Below, piece after piece: positions 8,739 through 18,479 of a stretch of DNA of 25,664 nucleotides. A program made the translations under genes and the position numbers. Below the pieces are notes generated by a model. The model did not search any database, was not told the origin of the DNA, and saw nothing but the letters and a program-made list of their open reading frames with translations. The DNA comes from Tetmemena sp. SeJ-2015 (lineage: Eukaryota; Ciliophora; Spirotrichea; Sporadotrichida; Oxytrichidae): contig JAJKFJ010020793.1 of assembly GCA_027382625.1 (NCBI GenBank), forward strand, positions 1 to 25,664, written 5' to 3'. How positions within the stretch are numbered: position 1 is the stretch's first letter; each line of letters opens with the position of its first letter.

Positions 8739-11415
8739 ATGAAGGAAGATAGGAGCGCACTCTATGATAGTGATGACTCTCGATGTGATGATGACTCCAG
8801 CTTTGAAGAGGAAGATTTGACTAAAGCTTCAAAAGCTCACATCAAAGCAAAATAAAAGTAATCAAAGCAAACCATTTTGGGAAAGAGAAGTAAGTCTTCT
8901 AAAATTAGTTAATTGCTTATAGAATCAAAGGAATAGCATGGATTAGCAAGCAACGAAGATGCAATTGAAATCCTATAAAAAATCACAAAAGGATTCAAAC
9001 TCACAATGAAAGACATCCAAAACCATAAACAATTGAAAACACATCCCCTTTCTGATTATGAAGTTGATGAAATAAGAGACTTCATTAGGGTAAAGAGATA
9101 AAAACTCTAAAGATAAAATCCATAACTTTCCTCTCTTAAAGAAGAGCCAGATGACCTTCTCAATTATCTTTCCAACTATTATCTTGAACAATAAAAAGAA
9201 AGTGTGATGCAAATAAAATAAGAAAAGCTAGCTATTGAAATAACAACCCCCCTCTAAAACCAAGAGACTTAATTACAGTAAATCAAAATTTCCAAATTTA
9301 TTTTGGAAAACTATAATGACCTTGAGATGGAGATAAAGCTTCTCGTTCAAAAATCGCTCATAGAAAAGTTTGTCGAGGATCCAAAATTAATGATAAATTG
9401 TCAAGAGTATTAAATAAATCTTGAGTAGGAAAAATTGGAAAAGCTATTTAAGAATAGAGAATTAGACTCATTAAATCTAGAGCTTAAAAAGTTGAATATT
9501 AATCAAGTCCTCAATATACATTTCAGAATGTCCAAAGTATTAACAACATTGTAGTATGAAGGATAAACTCTATTCCACACCTTATATCCATTCTTGAACT
9601 CTACTAAAATTGCTGATAAGATTAGTGATTAAAAGCAAGACATTTTCAAACAAATGATTCTAACTCTCAACAGATATTTGCAAGACAATGACATTCCCTA
9701 TAACCCTCACTTTATTGGACTACTTTCTGAACTTTGTCCATTGATACTTAGAGATAATAATCATATAGAGGAACACTCCGCTGCAATAGAAACTTATGTC
9801 AAAGAGCTTGGTTTTAATCCTATTGAGTCTGAACTTATTTCTAAAAATCCTAAAAATTTCTTTTGGCCTGGCTTCATTAAGAAACTTTAAAGTTGCTGTC
9901 AAAAATCAAAATAGGTATTGATAGAATTCATTTCAAAAATACAAGTTCTCTCCGATCCCTATATTAGTTTAGACGAGCTTCTCGAACTCCTAAGATGTAG
10001 AGACATTTTGTTTACTCTTATTAACAAAAAAGAAAAAATAAAGCTACCTCTTGAAAGATGCTTGGTGATTCTTTAATCAATAAAAGATTTCCAAAAACAA
10101 GACATCATTAATGTTCTTGAATTGGATGAATAAAATTGGATGAGAGAAATTGCAAAAAGAACATCTTAAAGCTCAACTAAGAAGTTAGAGTAATGTAGGA
10201 ATGCAGACACCAACTAATAAATTTTTGAAGAAACAATTAAGGAATTCCATTAAAAGAGAGAGGTAACTTTGGAAGAATTGAAGCAAATTTCAGAAAAAAG
10301 TTGAGAATGTTTGTGACTAGTATAAACACAATGAATATTAAGCAACAATCGCAGCTACAGTTTTGAGCTGCTCGAGTAGCACTATCCAATGCCATCTGCC
10401 AACTGCATCTTGGAAAACTTGGATTATTAGTTTAATAGCAGAATATTGGAAATAGAGAGGAAAGAAAGTTTTGATCATAGTCCTAAATGATATCCTCAAA
10501 ACATAAGCACAGAGATAACTTCTGCCTCTCGGAATAAATTTGAGTATTGAAACTATAGAAAATTTTTATGGTCAAAAGAATGTTCATGAAATCACAATTG
10601 TGGATGAGTACGACTAGATAATTACAGCACATCCTTTTAAAGTAATTCAAGGAAAAATTTTTGGAATTTGGGATATGACTCTAACACAATGTTATCTTTT
10701 CAGCGCTACTTGTGATCCTGGCATATAAAGAATCATTCAAAAAACTTTAGGATAAACTAAAATCCTTTCATTTTAAAGTGAAGTTGAGTATGTGTCAGGA
10801 ATTCAGTAAGACTTAGGAGGAGATATAGAAATATTCAAGAAGTAATCGGAAAGAGTGGATCACACAATTAAGTATATTGAGAAGTACTCTAAGCACATTC
10901 CTTTGATTATCTTTTGCGATCAAGACACTCATGATAAATACGAGAAAATAATCAAACAATTAGGAATAATCAATTTTAGGAGAGGGGTGTCAGTAGAGAA
11001 TTTAGATGAAATATAGCAATGGCACTCGGGAGTTTTTATGCTAAGCCCTGAGGAGTGTTGTGGATATAATACTAGATTTAGATAGGATGCGAAAGTAATC
11101 ATTTCTTGCAACGTAATTTCTGAGAGTCAGTATTAGTAGATGAGAGGCAGAAGCTCCCGAACTAGAGGGATACTGTAGTCAGTCTATCTAGCAGTGAGTA
11201 ACTAATCCAAGAGCTAGATCATTCAAGGCATGAAATAACTTTCAATGCAACAATTATTTGATGTTGAAAAACTACTCGAACTAGTTTACAAACGAAGAAA
11301 TACTAAACTTCTCATAGAGACTCTTCAACAAACTGCTGAAAATAAGGATGATGTCAGATCTTTATAGCATCTAAAGCAAGTCATCGGTGAAAAAGATTTC
11401 AGACGACTACTTTGA
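8739..11415 (+). pseudogene. SecA/DEAD-like superfamily-2 helicase gene, one-base frameshift
   Basis: ATG at 8739 opens a 521-codon frame that ends at TGA 10302. Removing one A from the A6 run at 10294-10299 continues it in another frame to TGA 11413-11415, about 891 residues. TAA/TAG are used as Gln throughout. The N-terminal half has an acidic patch (residues 6-25, YDSDDSRCDDDSSFEEED), then Lys/Gln-rich helical sequence, no named domain. The C-terminal half carries helicase motifs: a degenerate motif I LPTASWKT (about residues 553-560, expected PTGSGKT), ILKTQAQRQLLPL, motif II DEYD (622-625), motif III FSAT (654-657), a motif V-like CCGYNTRF, and motif VI QQMRGRSSRTRG (799-810). The layout resembles the SecA-like helicases common in ciliate genomes. 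The frameshift and the altered Walker A make ATP hydrolysis unlikely for this copy, or point to consensus error. Its place next to the transposase suggests an element-borne gene, but a captured host gene segment is possible. Confidence 0.82.
10294..10299 (+). other. A6 run at the helicase frame break
   Basis: Upstream frame: ISEKS then TGA. Deleting one A gives ISEKVENVCDQYKHNEYQAT, and the helicase frame follows to 11415 without another stop. A single-base length error in a homopolymer is the simplest explanation, by mutation, by sequencing, or by programmed slippage. Confidence 0.8.
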
Positions 11416-11639
11416 ACATGATTCAACTTCGCTTCATTTAATCAGAGTAGGGTGTCTTAAATTAATTAGTTCTCAAAGAAAATCTATTAATTTTATATTT
11501 CCCCAAAAATTTTACTAACTGTAGTAAAATGAATGCTTATAAAGGCTAATCTCTTGTGTGCTATGATGCGCGGCTATTTTTCTTTTAGATATTTCTATTC
11601 TAGCTTAAATTTAAATGAATTAAGAAATTAAAATAAATG
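11416..11639. other. 3' flank of helicase gene
   Basis: No gene. It holds a TTTCCCCAAAAATTT stretch near 11500 with one hypotrich-type telomere unit (CCCCAAAA). TBE ends carry C4A4 repeats, so this could mark a decayed end, but only one unit is present. Confidence 0.35.
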
Positions 11640-11901
11640 AATAAGATCAACTTAAAAATGTAAATTTCCCTGATTAGTTTAAATTCGGGCCTACCAATCT
11701 CTAATTCATCACACTTTCATTTCCACGAATCTAATAATCCACCAATCTACCGCAGCTACACTTAAAGACCAGTCCCTTTGGGTTTTATTGAAGTCCTACA
11801 AGAACCATCTCGTCTTTGAGTGCAAACAGTATCAGGAAGTCAGAGAGTGATTCACGACCAAAACGGAGTGCCCCAAGGAAGAGAGTTCAACTCCTACAAG
11901 T
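11640..11901 (+). repeat. Left arm of fold-back element
   Basis: Begins AATAAGATCAACTT and ends at CAACTCCTACAAGT. It pairs with the right arm. Differences include CAATCTACCGCAGC against CAATTCACCGCAAGC in the reverse complement of the other arm. Confidence 0.88.
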
Positions 11902-11995
11902 TACTTCCCCACTCGTCCTTTTTTTATTCCGCTGCTCTATTCACCCTTCTTTCTTTCTTTTGACACCGAATCACTCACAAACACGGCCTATGGTC

Positions 11996-12260
11996 ACTTG
12001 TAGGAGTTGAACTCTCTTCCTTGGGGCACTCCGTTTTGGTCGTGAATCAACTCTCTGATTCCTGATACTGTTTTTGCACTCAAAGACAAGATCGGTTCTT
12101 GTAAGGCTTCAATAAAACCAAAGGGCTGGTCCTTTAAGTGTAGCTTGCGGTGAATTGGTGGATTATTAGATTCGTGGAAATGAAAGTGTGATGAATTAGA
12201 GATTGGTAGGCCCGAATTTAAACTAATCAGGGAAATTTACATTTTTAAGTTGATCTTATT
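11996..12260 (-). repeat. Right arm of fold-back element
   Basis: Begins ACTTGTAGGAGTTG and ends AAGTTGATCTTATT, the inverted copy of the left arm. It is three bases longer because of small indels. Confidence 0.88.
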
Positions 12261-12311
12261 ATATTATAATAATTATACTGATAGGGCTTAACAGTTATGT
12301 CCCGAGCTAAC

Positions 12312-12482
12312 TCAAAATTATGCCACTGAGGGTGCTAGAGGACTCACCTGAGTTATTATCCAAACTTCGTACTGCATCTCTGCTACAATTTTGATGGTGT
12401 TAGAACTCAGCCGTCCCTTCCTGTGGTTTTCCGATTATGAAGTAGTTGAGTCAGGAGAACCATCAACGTCAAGATCCGCCAT
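12312..12482 (-). CDS. Small coding-like ORF, unrecognised
   Basis: On the minus strand ATG at 12482 starts a 56-residue frame ending TGA at 12312. It begins MADLDVDGSPDSTTSQSE and continues GRLSSNTIKIVAEMQYEVW. GC is higher than the surroundings. The RLSS..IKIVAE pattern recalls the second helix of small histone-fold proteins such as CENP-X, but the similarity is weak. It may be the first segment of a longer germline gene, because a GTGAGT that could be a splice donor follows the ITQ codons. I am not sure it is a gene. Confidence 0.3.
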
Positions 12483-12763
12483 ACGCTCTGTAAAATTAAC
12501 CATTGAACCTTAAAGCGCGATTTCCTGAAGGCATCCTTCTTACCGATTATCAGTCAACCAGCAGCTAATGCTGGTGCTCTCACACAGAATCTCTCTAGAG
12601 AATCTCTTATAGAGTGTTATATTACCAATTATAATAGTCTGCATTCCTCTCTTGCTATTTATATGTTTGTGTATTTGTATTATTAAATTAGATAGTATGA
12701 ATCTTCAGTGACTTGCGTCTCCTCCTCGAGTTGCCACTTATTCACTGACTTTCTAATTTTATA

Positions 12764-13240
12764 TGGATACGATAGCATTAGATGATCAGCAAATCAATTT
12801 TTAAAATACAAGAGTTATAGCAATTATTTGCTTAAATTAAATTACATTTAAAGAAAACGGGCTTTAAAAGAGACAAGCAACCACAGTAACTGTAGCTCAA
12901 GATGAAGACTAGACCATAAATATTCCTTCAACTATTTAGCAATGATGCAAATGCTAAACTATATTATTTTGAAGCTAAGATAAATTGTTCATCATTTATG
13001 TTTTAGTAATAGAACTGAGAATGGAAAATATCAAAATAAAGCAAAAATAGAAGAATGTATGCAGCGTTTCTAATGCCTCAAATTAGGCCTATAAAGTTGG
13101 TTCCAAATTCAAAATCTATAGTTAAAGCAGGGGATAACTTGTAGAATTCGGTAAATTATCATCTGTTAGCCTTCATTTGTTTTTAAAAATATATATATAT
13201 ATATATATTTACATGATCATCTAATGCTCTATCATTCCCA
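12764..13240. repeat. Inverted-repeat-bounded short element
   Basis: Imperfect terminal inverted repeats of about 30 bp: 12764-12796 contains GATAGCATTAGATGATCA, and 13207-13240 contains the reverse complement with a 2-nt insertion (TGATCATCTAATGCTCTATC). About 410 bp lie between. Interior frames are not recognisable. It could be a small non-autonomous element or an internal eliminated sequence. Confidence 0.55.
13189..13208. repeat. (AT)10 microsatellite
   Basis: Ten perfect AT units next to the right arm of the inverted repeat at 13207-13240. Confidence 0.95.
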
Positions 13241-13960
13241 TCATTTTTCTCTTCGCACAGAAGTCTTATAGTAATCTACTTAAATTCTTAAGACACCGGG
13301 TAATCCCAACATTTGAGCAACAGATTTTGCAGATTAATTAGCAACAATTTTCAAATCTTCGTTTTCTTTTAATTTAATTCTAATTTTATTTAGATTTAGC
13401 CTATAATAATGAAAACTATAGTAATTTATGTTCCTTCACTATAAAAGTAAATGTTTGAAAAAGAAATATTTTAGAAGAGTGTATTATTATTTATGAGTTT
13501 ATTAAAGTTGCTATTATGTTTAAGGTGTATGATGTAGTCGCTAATAATATGTAAAATATTTTTTTCTCTCTAGTAATTTTACCTCAGCAAATGTGGCAAT
13601 ATGCTTCAAATCGGCACAATAAATTTTTAACCTCCCATAACAAAAATTTTAGAAAGCATTTAATTTATAGGCTTCATGAATAAGATTTTAAACTACTATT
13701 CACAAGTACATCTTAAATTTAAGAAAGGATATTTAGCTATCAGCTAAAACAGATCTTGCTATCCTATTAAAAAGAAATAACTTCAAAAACTTCTCACTAA
13801 CAAATATAATTTATAACGTTTACTTATTTCGCATTTAGAAACTCACTAACCTTTATCTCTTTTACAACATTAAGATATTACTTTAAAATACCAAAATTAG
13901 GGAAGTGATGAATCCTTCTCAAAACTATTGTCTTTATCTTACAGGTTGAATATGAATTCA
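13241..13960. other. AT-rich stretch, no gene recognised
   Basis: No motif or convincing frame. AT-rich throughout with mixed short inverted repeats. Confidence 0.5.
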
Positions 13961-13963
13961 TGA

Positions 13964-14356
13964 TTGTCGATCGATTTATCTTAGAAAAACATAATAATAT
14001 ATTACTTTTAAATTAAATTAACTCTACTACAACAACAACTACATCAACTACAACAACTACCTCCACAACTACAACAACAACAGCATCAACAACAACATCA
14101 AGACCAACTTCTAAAACTTGAAAGTGGTTGGAGGCAAAGATCTAAGACAAGGAAGGATTCAATCAACAGTGACTCGTCTTCGAAGGCAAGCTAAAACAGT
14201 TACAAAACTATGCTTTCATTTGCGCACTTTTTAATAACATCCAGAACAACAACAACTATCACCGATTAAAACATTCAGAGAGAATCTACTATCATACTAA
14301 ACAGACAACTTCTTTAAGCGAGGAAACAAAAACTATAACTCGGACTTAGGTGGTGA
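13964..14356 (+). CDS. Gln-rich coding segment (partial)
   Basis: A frame open from 13964 to TGA 14354-14356 passes through CAA/CTA repeats that read LLQQQLHQLQQLPPQ, then QQQQHQQQHQDQLLKLESGW, then RQRSKTRKDSINSDSSSKAS. The change from poly-Gln to a basic and Ser-rich stretch without stops looks like real protein. There is no ATG near the beginning, so the start is missing or in another segment. A second frame, 13956-14588, is also open and reads poly-Asn; its later part (KRGNKNYNSDLGGDVPVLDD) looks as good, so a frame break near 14220-14330 is likely. Function unknown; low-complexity Gln tracts are common in ciliate proteins. Confidence 0.45.
14022..14103 (+). repeat. CAA/CAACTA low-complexity repeat
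   Basis: Repeated CAA triplets with interspersed CTA, CAT and CCA, about 80 bp, almost without G. It encodes poly-Gln, poly-Asn or poly-Thr depending on frame. Confidence 0.9.
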
Positions 14357-14588
14357 TGTCCCTGTTCTTGATGATGATCTTGTTATAGATTACTACCTCA
14401 TTAAATTTAAATTAATAATGCTATATCTCTAATTTAATATATAGCACATTGCTCAATAACTTTATCTCAATGCCTCGATCATCTATTCAAATTCAACTTA
14501 TAATAATGAATCTTAAAATATTCATAAAAATATAGATGAATAATTATTAAAACTTCGTGGCTGTTATATTGGTTAAAGCAACTCCTGA

Positions 14589-15053
14589 TCTGCAGCTTGC
14601 TGGATAGTATATCTAAGTTTAATGTTTATTATTTAAATAATCTGAAGAGCAACCTCAGGATCCGACTACTCATCCTCATCGTCAATATCTTACTAATCTT
14701 AACTTTGGTCGCTTATAACTCTTAGCTTAGCACTCCCATACTCAATTTGTGAGGAGATAAAGTTCTTCAAAATTTATTTTCTATAGAATAATATAAAATT
14801 ATTCAAATTGGACACACTTAACTGCCTCTGATTCAATGCATTTTAATTTCATTTACAAATTAATATAATTTTCCATTTAATTCTTATATATAATATAATT
14901 ATTGTAAGTTCATACTTTAAACTATATTATTTTCAAGATTAAATTGTTTTATCTTTTTAATTTAAATTACACAACTTTTTATAACAATATTTGCTTAAAA
15001 TTTAATTTAGAGTTTATATATTTATTTATATGATGGAATGACAATAATGAGAA
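14589..15053. other. AT-rich stretch, no gene recognised
   Basis: No supported gene. A slightly GC-richer patch near 14640-14760 shows no motif. Confidence 0.5.
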
Positions 15054-15184
15054 GTTTCGAGCCCAGGGCCTTTGGGGGCCCCAAATCCAAAACAACTTGG
15101 TCTTCCGAGCAGGCCCCGACTACCCTATCCTCAGAGCCATTCCTTTTCCCGAAGTTACGGAACTATTTTGCCGACTTCCCTTAA
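15054..15184 (-). rRNA. 25S rRNA fragment (antisense in window)
   Basis: The minus strand reads GGGAAGTCGGCAAAATAG, CCGTAACTTCGGGA, AGGAATGGCTCTGAGGAT and GGGTAGTCGGGGCC, the conserved 25S stretch. It begins near where the fragment at 2878-2930 ends in rRNA coordinates. Towards the 3' end (TCGGAAGACCAAG, GGGGCCCCCAAAGGCCC) it runs into the variable expansion region. Ends are abrupt against AT-rich DNA. The plus strand also reads protein-like (YPILRAIPFPEVTELFCRL), the familiar spurious ORF found antisense to 25S rRNA, so it should not be annotated as a protein. Confidence 0.93.
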
Positions 15185-16189
15185 CAAATATTTTATTATC
15201 ATTAAATTAAGTGATTAAAAATCAGAAGCTAATATTTTTAGATTCCTGTAGCAATCTATTGTTAAATCATCTGTTTTTGCTTTATAAAATGTACTCAGCA
15301 ACTCTATTTTGCATAGCTCCTCTTTCTTCAAGTAATCCATGATTTTATTATAAACATTTAAACAATTTTATTCATTTAAATAATTTAATGAATCCTTCAA
15401 ATATTTTTAAAATATTTAAATAAATTTTTATCCTGTTTTATTTTATCCATTATACATTATTATAAGTTACAAATTTAGCATAAAACTATTAAACATAGAG
15501 TTATTTAATAAGTGAAGTATTAATTTAGCGAAAGTTTAAAAGCTTTAACCATTATATTTAATTAAGCAGGCACCTTTGATAAATTATATAATGCCAATAT
15601 AAGCAACAATATAATTAGAGTATTGTGATTTTGGTAGATGAGCGTTATGGTTGTGTTTCTAAATGTTAATATCATAAGATTCTCTTTAAAATGAGAAAGA
15701 AGAATCCCTCTAAAGGATATATTAACGTTATTTTATTACCCTAACTAATTTTATCAAACTTGCCTTGAAGTCTAGAAGTTTTTCTCATGTTATACAAGTC
15801 TTTCTTTGTTCTTTGTAGGAGATGAACTTCGATATGAATGATAACAAAGACTATAGCATTAAGAAATATACCCATTTTTATTTTTGAAATTTAAGTAGAT
15901 AATAAAGTCCCTCTGTGAGGTCATCATGATCTATAGTTCATCTTTGCCATGAAAGCTGGCTTTCATGGCAACCTATAAATAAGTAACTATGAACATAAAT
16001 TTAAAAGGAGCGAATATATTTAGAACTTTTAATAATTTATTTTTCCTGTGTCTGATGATGATCATACTTAGCTAAGATTCTGAATGTTCTGAGTAGTTTT
16101 TCATAAGAAGCATGACCTTCTAGAATTTGTTCTTATCTTCAACTTTTTCTTAATATTTATTGATCGTTATTAGTTTATCTGTGAGGATA
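15185..16189. other. AT-rich intergenic DNA
   Basis: No gene recognised in about 1 kb. It contains one perfect 28-bp hairpin (15944-15971). Confidence 0.5.
15944..15971. repeat. Perfect 28-bp hairpin palindrome
   Basis: Arms TTGCCATGAAAGC and GCTTTCATGGCAA (13 bp, no mismatch) with a 2-nt TG loop. It is GC-richer than its flanks and not followed by a T run, so it does not look like a simple terminator. Confidence 0.9.
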
Positions 16190-16438
16190 ATGATCCTTGA
16201 GAAAGAAGAAAAGTAAAGCTATGTCCATCTTAAGAGAGCAATGTTAAAATTAAAGTATGAACTCCGGCAATTTGTTAATTATAGTGTAAATCTAGAGAAG
16301 AACTCTCCAAATCATCCAGGAATATATCTTTTTCGTCTTTTGTTCTTAACTCTATCTGAATCATTATCGGAGGTGCTCTTTATAATAATAAATTCGTTAA
16401 CTTTTTACCCAAGGGGATATGAAATAGAATCAAGGTGA
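16190..16438 (+). CDS. Hypothetical small protein
   Basis: ATG 16190 to TGA 16436-16438, 82 residues with one TAA read as Gln. A charged N-terminus (MILEKEEKQSYVHLKR) precedes a hydrophobic segment (IYLFRLLFLTL...EVLFIIINSLTF) that could span a membrane. No family recognised. A shorter ORF follows directly in another frame (16435-16620), hydrophobic, and may be its continuation or chance. In AT-rich DNA with one stop codon, frames of this size occur by chance. Confidence 0.3.
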
Positions 16439-16618
16439 AATATTTTTGGCTTGCCAGTGATAATGAGTCATTTATTATTATTAAGATAAATGCTTTTCTT
16501 TTATTTGCCTTCTTCGCAATTAATTTCTTGTTTTGGTTTTTTATCTTTTGTAGAAGATGTCAGTTAATTTTTAATATTATAGCTAAAATTTATATGAAAA
16601 TTGGAATTAAGTTAAAAT

Positions 16619-16930
16619 AATAAATGAAGAGTTGTAAAATGTAAGCAGTTAAATTTCAAGCTATGTAGCTAAAATGGGGCTTGCTATGGCTTATTGAAAT
16701 ATAATATGAGTTTTTGTTTATTCTATCATTAAATAAGAGGTGTCTATGATTTTTTTATGTCATAAACTCCGAACCAAGAAATTAACCAAGTTCAAAAATT
16801 TATGACCGAGGTAACTCACTACACAGGCTACTAAGATGATATTGCAATGATCAAAGTTGCTTAGAATTTAATGCCTAATTTAATGGTAATAAAATCAACA
16901 AAAATCACAAACTTCAACTCCCACGGATTT
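16619..16930 (+). repeat. Dispersed repeat, copy 1
   Basis: A diverged element of about 300 bp with conserved blocks in order: AATAAATGAAGAGTTGTAAA, ATGGGGCTTG, CGAGGTAACTC, and GAATTTAATGCCTAATT. The second copy follows 530 bp later in the same direction and a third lies inverted at 20952-21232. It contains no coding frame I recognise. Confidence 0.7.
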
Positions 16931-17152
16931 TTAATTTATTTATCAATTATAATTTATTGAATTAATTATAAATTTTAAAAATAATTAATCATAATTAAAT
17001 TTTTAAAAATAAATTCCTTTTTCATATTTTTTAAATAATGGAATATAAATACAACCAAAATAATTTTTCCTCTTTATATTGGTTTCATTAAGAATAGCGC
17101 CATAAAATTATATTGAATGACTGAGATTTGTTTAAAATATAGATAAAATAAA
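16931..17152. other. AT-rich spacer between repeat copies
   Basis: Nothing recognised. Strongly AT-rich with imperfect inverted repeats of TAATTTATT type. Confidence 0.5.
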
Positions 17153-17465
17153 TAATAAATAAAGAGCTGTAAATTGTAGTCCCTGAAATTTTGATATAGA
17201 TTGTTCAATATGGGGCTTGTTCAATAGCTTAATTAATTTTATGATGAGTTTGTTCTACTGCCATTACTGTAAGATCTCTCTCAGATGAGTAATTGATGTT
17301 TTAATTTGAAGATATTATCGAAGCTTAAACTTGTGCACGAGGTAACTCGCTCATTTGATCTCCTACGAGCAAGTCAAAAGGATGAAAATTGCAGAAAATT
17401 TAATACTTAATCGAATAGTAATAATTTCAACTCAATAACCATCACTTTATCTCCCTAGGATTTTA
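17153..17465 (+). repeat. Dispersed repeat, copy 2
   Basis: Same block order as copy 1: AATAAATAAAGAGCTGTAAA, ATGGGGCTTG, CGAGGTAACTCGCTC, GAAAATTTAATACTTAATCG. Identity between blocks is low, so the copies are old. Confidence 0.7.
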
Positions 17466-17789
17466 AATTTTATAAATTTAATTATTAATGTTATTCTTAT
17501 TTGTTAAATTCTAAACTATATTTAATAATTTGAAATATATAATAATATTTTATTAACTGAATTTAAGTAACGTTAATGTATTAACCTACATTTCGTGTGG
17601 TAACTCCATTATTTAGTTCTCTTATTAGTTAGGTACAGCCTCTGTGTATGATAAAAAAACTGCGTGTCGCGCTAAAGATGTAGTTGAGAAAGAAAAAGGA
17701 TAGCTTCCTACTGTAAACAAAGGCGCTTCGAGGTATTAGTTTATTGTTTTTAAGCTGAAAAGTTTTGTTTATGTAAAATAGTCTCTACT

Positions 17790-18030
17790 TTACATACTAA
17801 ACCAGCTAACAAGGTGCCCACTCACCTTATTTATCAATCCAGTCGCCAACTACATTCTTCAAGGTTCCAACATCCTAAATCCTCTTTAAACTACACAACC
17901 TTCAATCTAATTATTACTAAATTAGTTCGCCTCGAGTCGATTAACACAACAGATAAGATATAGATTGATGGCTTTACCAATCTGCCTTCTATTCTCTAAG
18001 CCAAATTTGATACCACTTCACGGATCCAAT
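17790..18030 (+). pseudogene. Coding-like segment, unrecognised
   Basis: A C-rich stretch in which two plus-strand frames are open and the minus strand is full of TGA. One frame gives PLTLFINPVANYILQGSN and then QLLLNQFASSRLTQQIRYRL. There is no start codon or domain. It could be a macronucleus-destined segment of a protein gene. It ends about 190 bp before the rRNA fragment at 18222. Confidence 0.3.
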
Positions 18031-18221
18031 ATTTAACTTTCTAATTTATTAATTTAAAATATCTGAAATAATATATTATAAATTTTCTAATTTAGTTTTA
18101 TATTTTGGTTTGATTAAAATAGTTATGATCTCATAAGCTATAGTTTTTCTTTTGAAAAGAGATTTCATTTTGTTTAATTTAATAATTAGAACTTCTAATA
18201 AATGAATAAGAGTATATTTAA

Positions 18222-18468
18222 GGAGAGTGAGGCTACAATGAGTAGGAGGGCGTGAACGTTGTTGCGAAGCCTCTGACGTGAGTCTGGGTTGAACAGCGTT
18301 TAGTGCAGATCTTGGTGGTAGTAGCAATTATTCAAATGAGAACTTTGAAGGCCGAAGTGGAGAAGGTTTCCGTGAGAACAGCAATTGGTCACGGGTGACT
18401 CGATCCTAAGACATGGGGGAAATCCTTGTTAAGTGAGCGTTAGCTCGTAGTCGAAAGGGAATCACTTA
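18222..18468 (+). rRNA. 25S rRNA fragment (sense)
   Basis: A long, clean match to 25S: GTGAGGCTACAATGAGTAG, GCGAAGCCTCTGACGTGAG, AGTGCAGATCTTGGTGGTAG, CAAATGAGAACTTTGAAGG, ACTCGATCCTAAGACATGG and CGAAAGGGAATC. It covers about 245 nt and keeps the expected order internally, then stops sharply at AAGGGAATC where the mature rRNA would continue. Orientation is opposite to the other three fragments in the right half of the window. Small differences from the conserved sequence (for example AGCAATTATTCAAATG) suggest it may be a diverged copy. Confidence 0.95.
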
Positions 18469-18479
18469 TTTTATCAAAC

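Larger units (their letters stand above)
6399..11415. mobile_element. TBE-like transposon core (transposase, second ORF, helicase)
   Basis: Three large genes are packed into 5 kb with little space between them, in otherwise gene-poor DNA: transposase (+), a convergent intron-bearing gene (-) whose stop is 7 bp from the transposase stop, and a helicase gene (+) divergent from it. Hypotrich TBE elements are known to pair a Tc1/mariner-type 42-kDa transposase with a 22-kDa ORF and a 57-kDa ORF. The first two genes fit that plan in kind, whereas a helicase is not what I know of the third. Terminal inverted repeats and target duplications were not found, so the true ends are unknown and membership of the helicase is inferred from packing. 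A single telomere-like CCCCAAAA occurs near 11503. Confidence 0.65.
11640..12260. mobile_element. Fold-back (MITE-like) element
   Basis: The left arm 11640-11901 and right arm 11996-12260 are inverted copies about 262-265 bp long, roughly 95% identical by eye with several substitutions and small indels, around a 94-nt unique centre. Both ends read AATAAGATCAACTT going inwards. The divergence between arms argues against a simple amplification artefact. No gene is carried: frames across it are antisense copies of each other. Clear target-site duplications are not seen in the AT-rich flanks. Transcribed, it would make a long hairpin RNA. Confidence 0.88.

Noticed and set aside
8973..9212. 79-codon minus-strand ORF
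   Set aside because: Antisense shadow of the N-terminal half of the helicase gene; hydrophobic composition is what a Lys/Gln-rich complement gives.
9654..9890. 78-codon plus-strand ORF as a separate gene
   Set aside because: It is simply the part of the helicase gene's N-terminal frame that happens to lack TAA/TAG codons.
10929..11111. 60-codon minus-strand ORF
   Set aside because: Antisense to helicase motifs; no independent support.
11503..11510. CCCCAAAA as a transposon telomere-type end
   Set aside because: Only one unit, no inverted partner at the other side of the cluster; could be chance.
11816..12010. 64-codon plus-strand ORF
   Set aside because: It lies across one arm and the centre of the fold-back element; no family features and the frame is not kept in the other arm.
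14022..14103. CAA repeats as a CRISPR or telomeric array
   Set aside because: Triplet-level low-complexity repeat inside an open frame, no spacers and no telomere unit.
15055..15184. Plus-strand protein-like frame (YPILRAIPFPEVTELFCRL)
   Set aside because: It is the complement of conserved 25S rRNA; the same spurious protein is widely annotated opposite rRNA genes.
18076..18327. 83-codon minus-strand frame
   Set aside because: Its N-terminal part is antisense to the clear 25S fragment at 18222-18468 and the rest is AT-rich flank.
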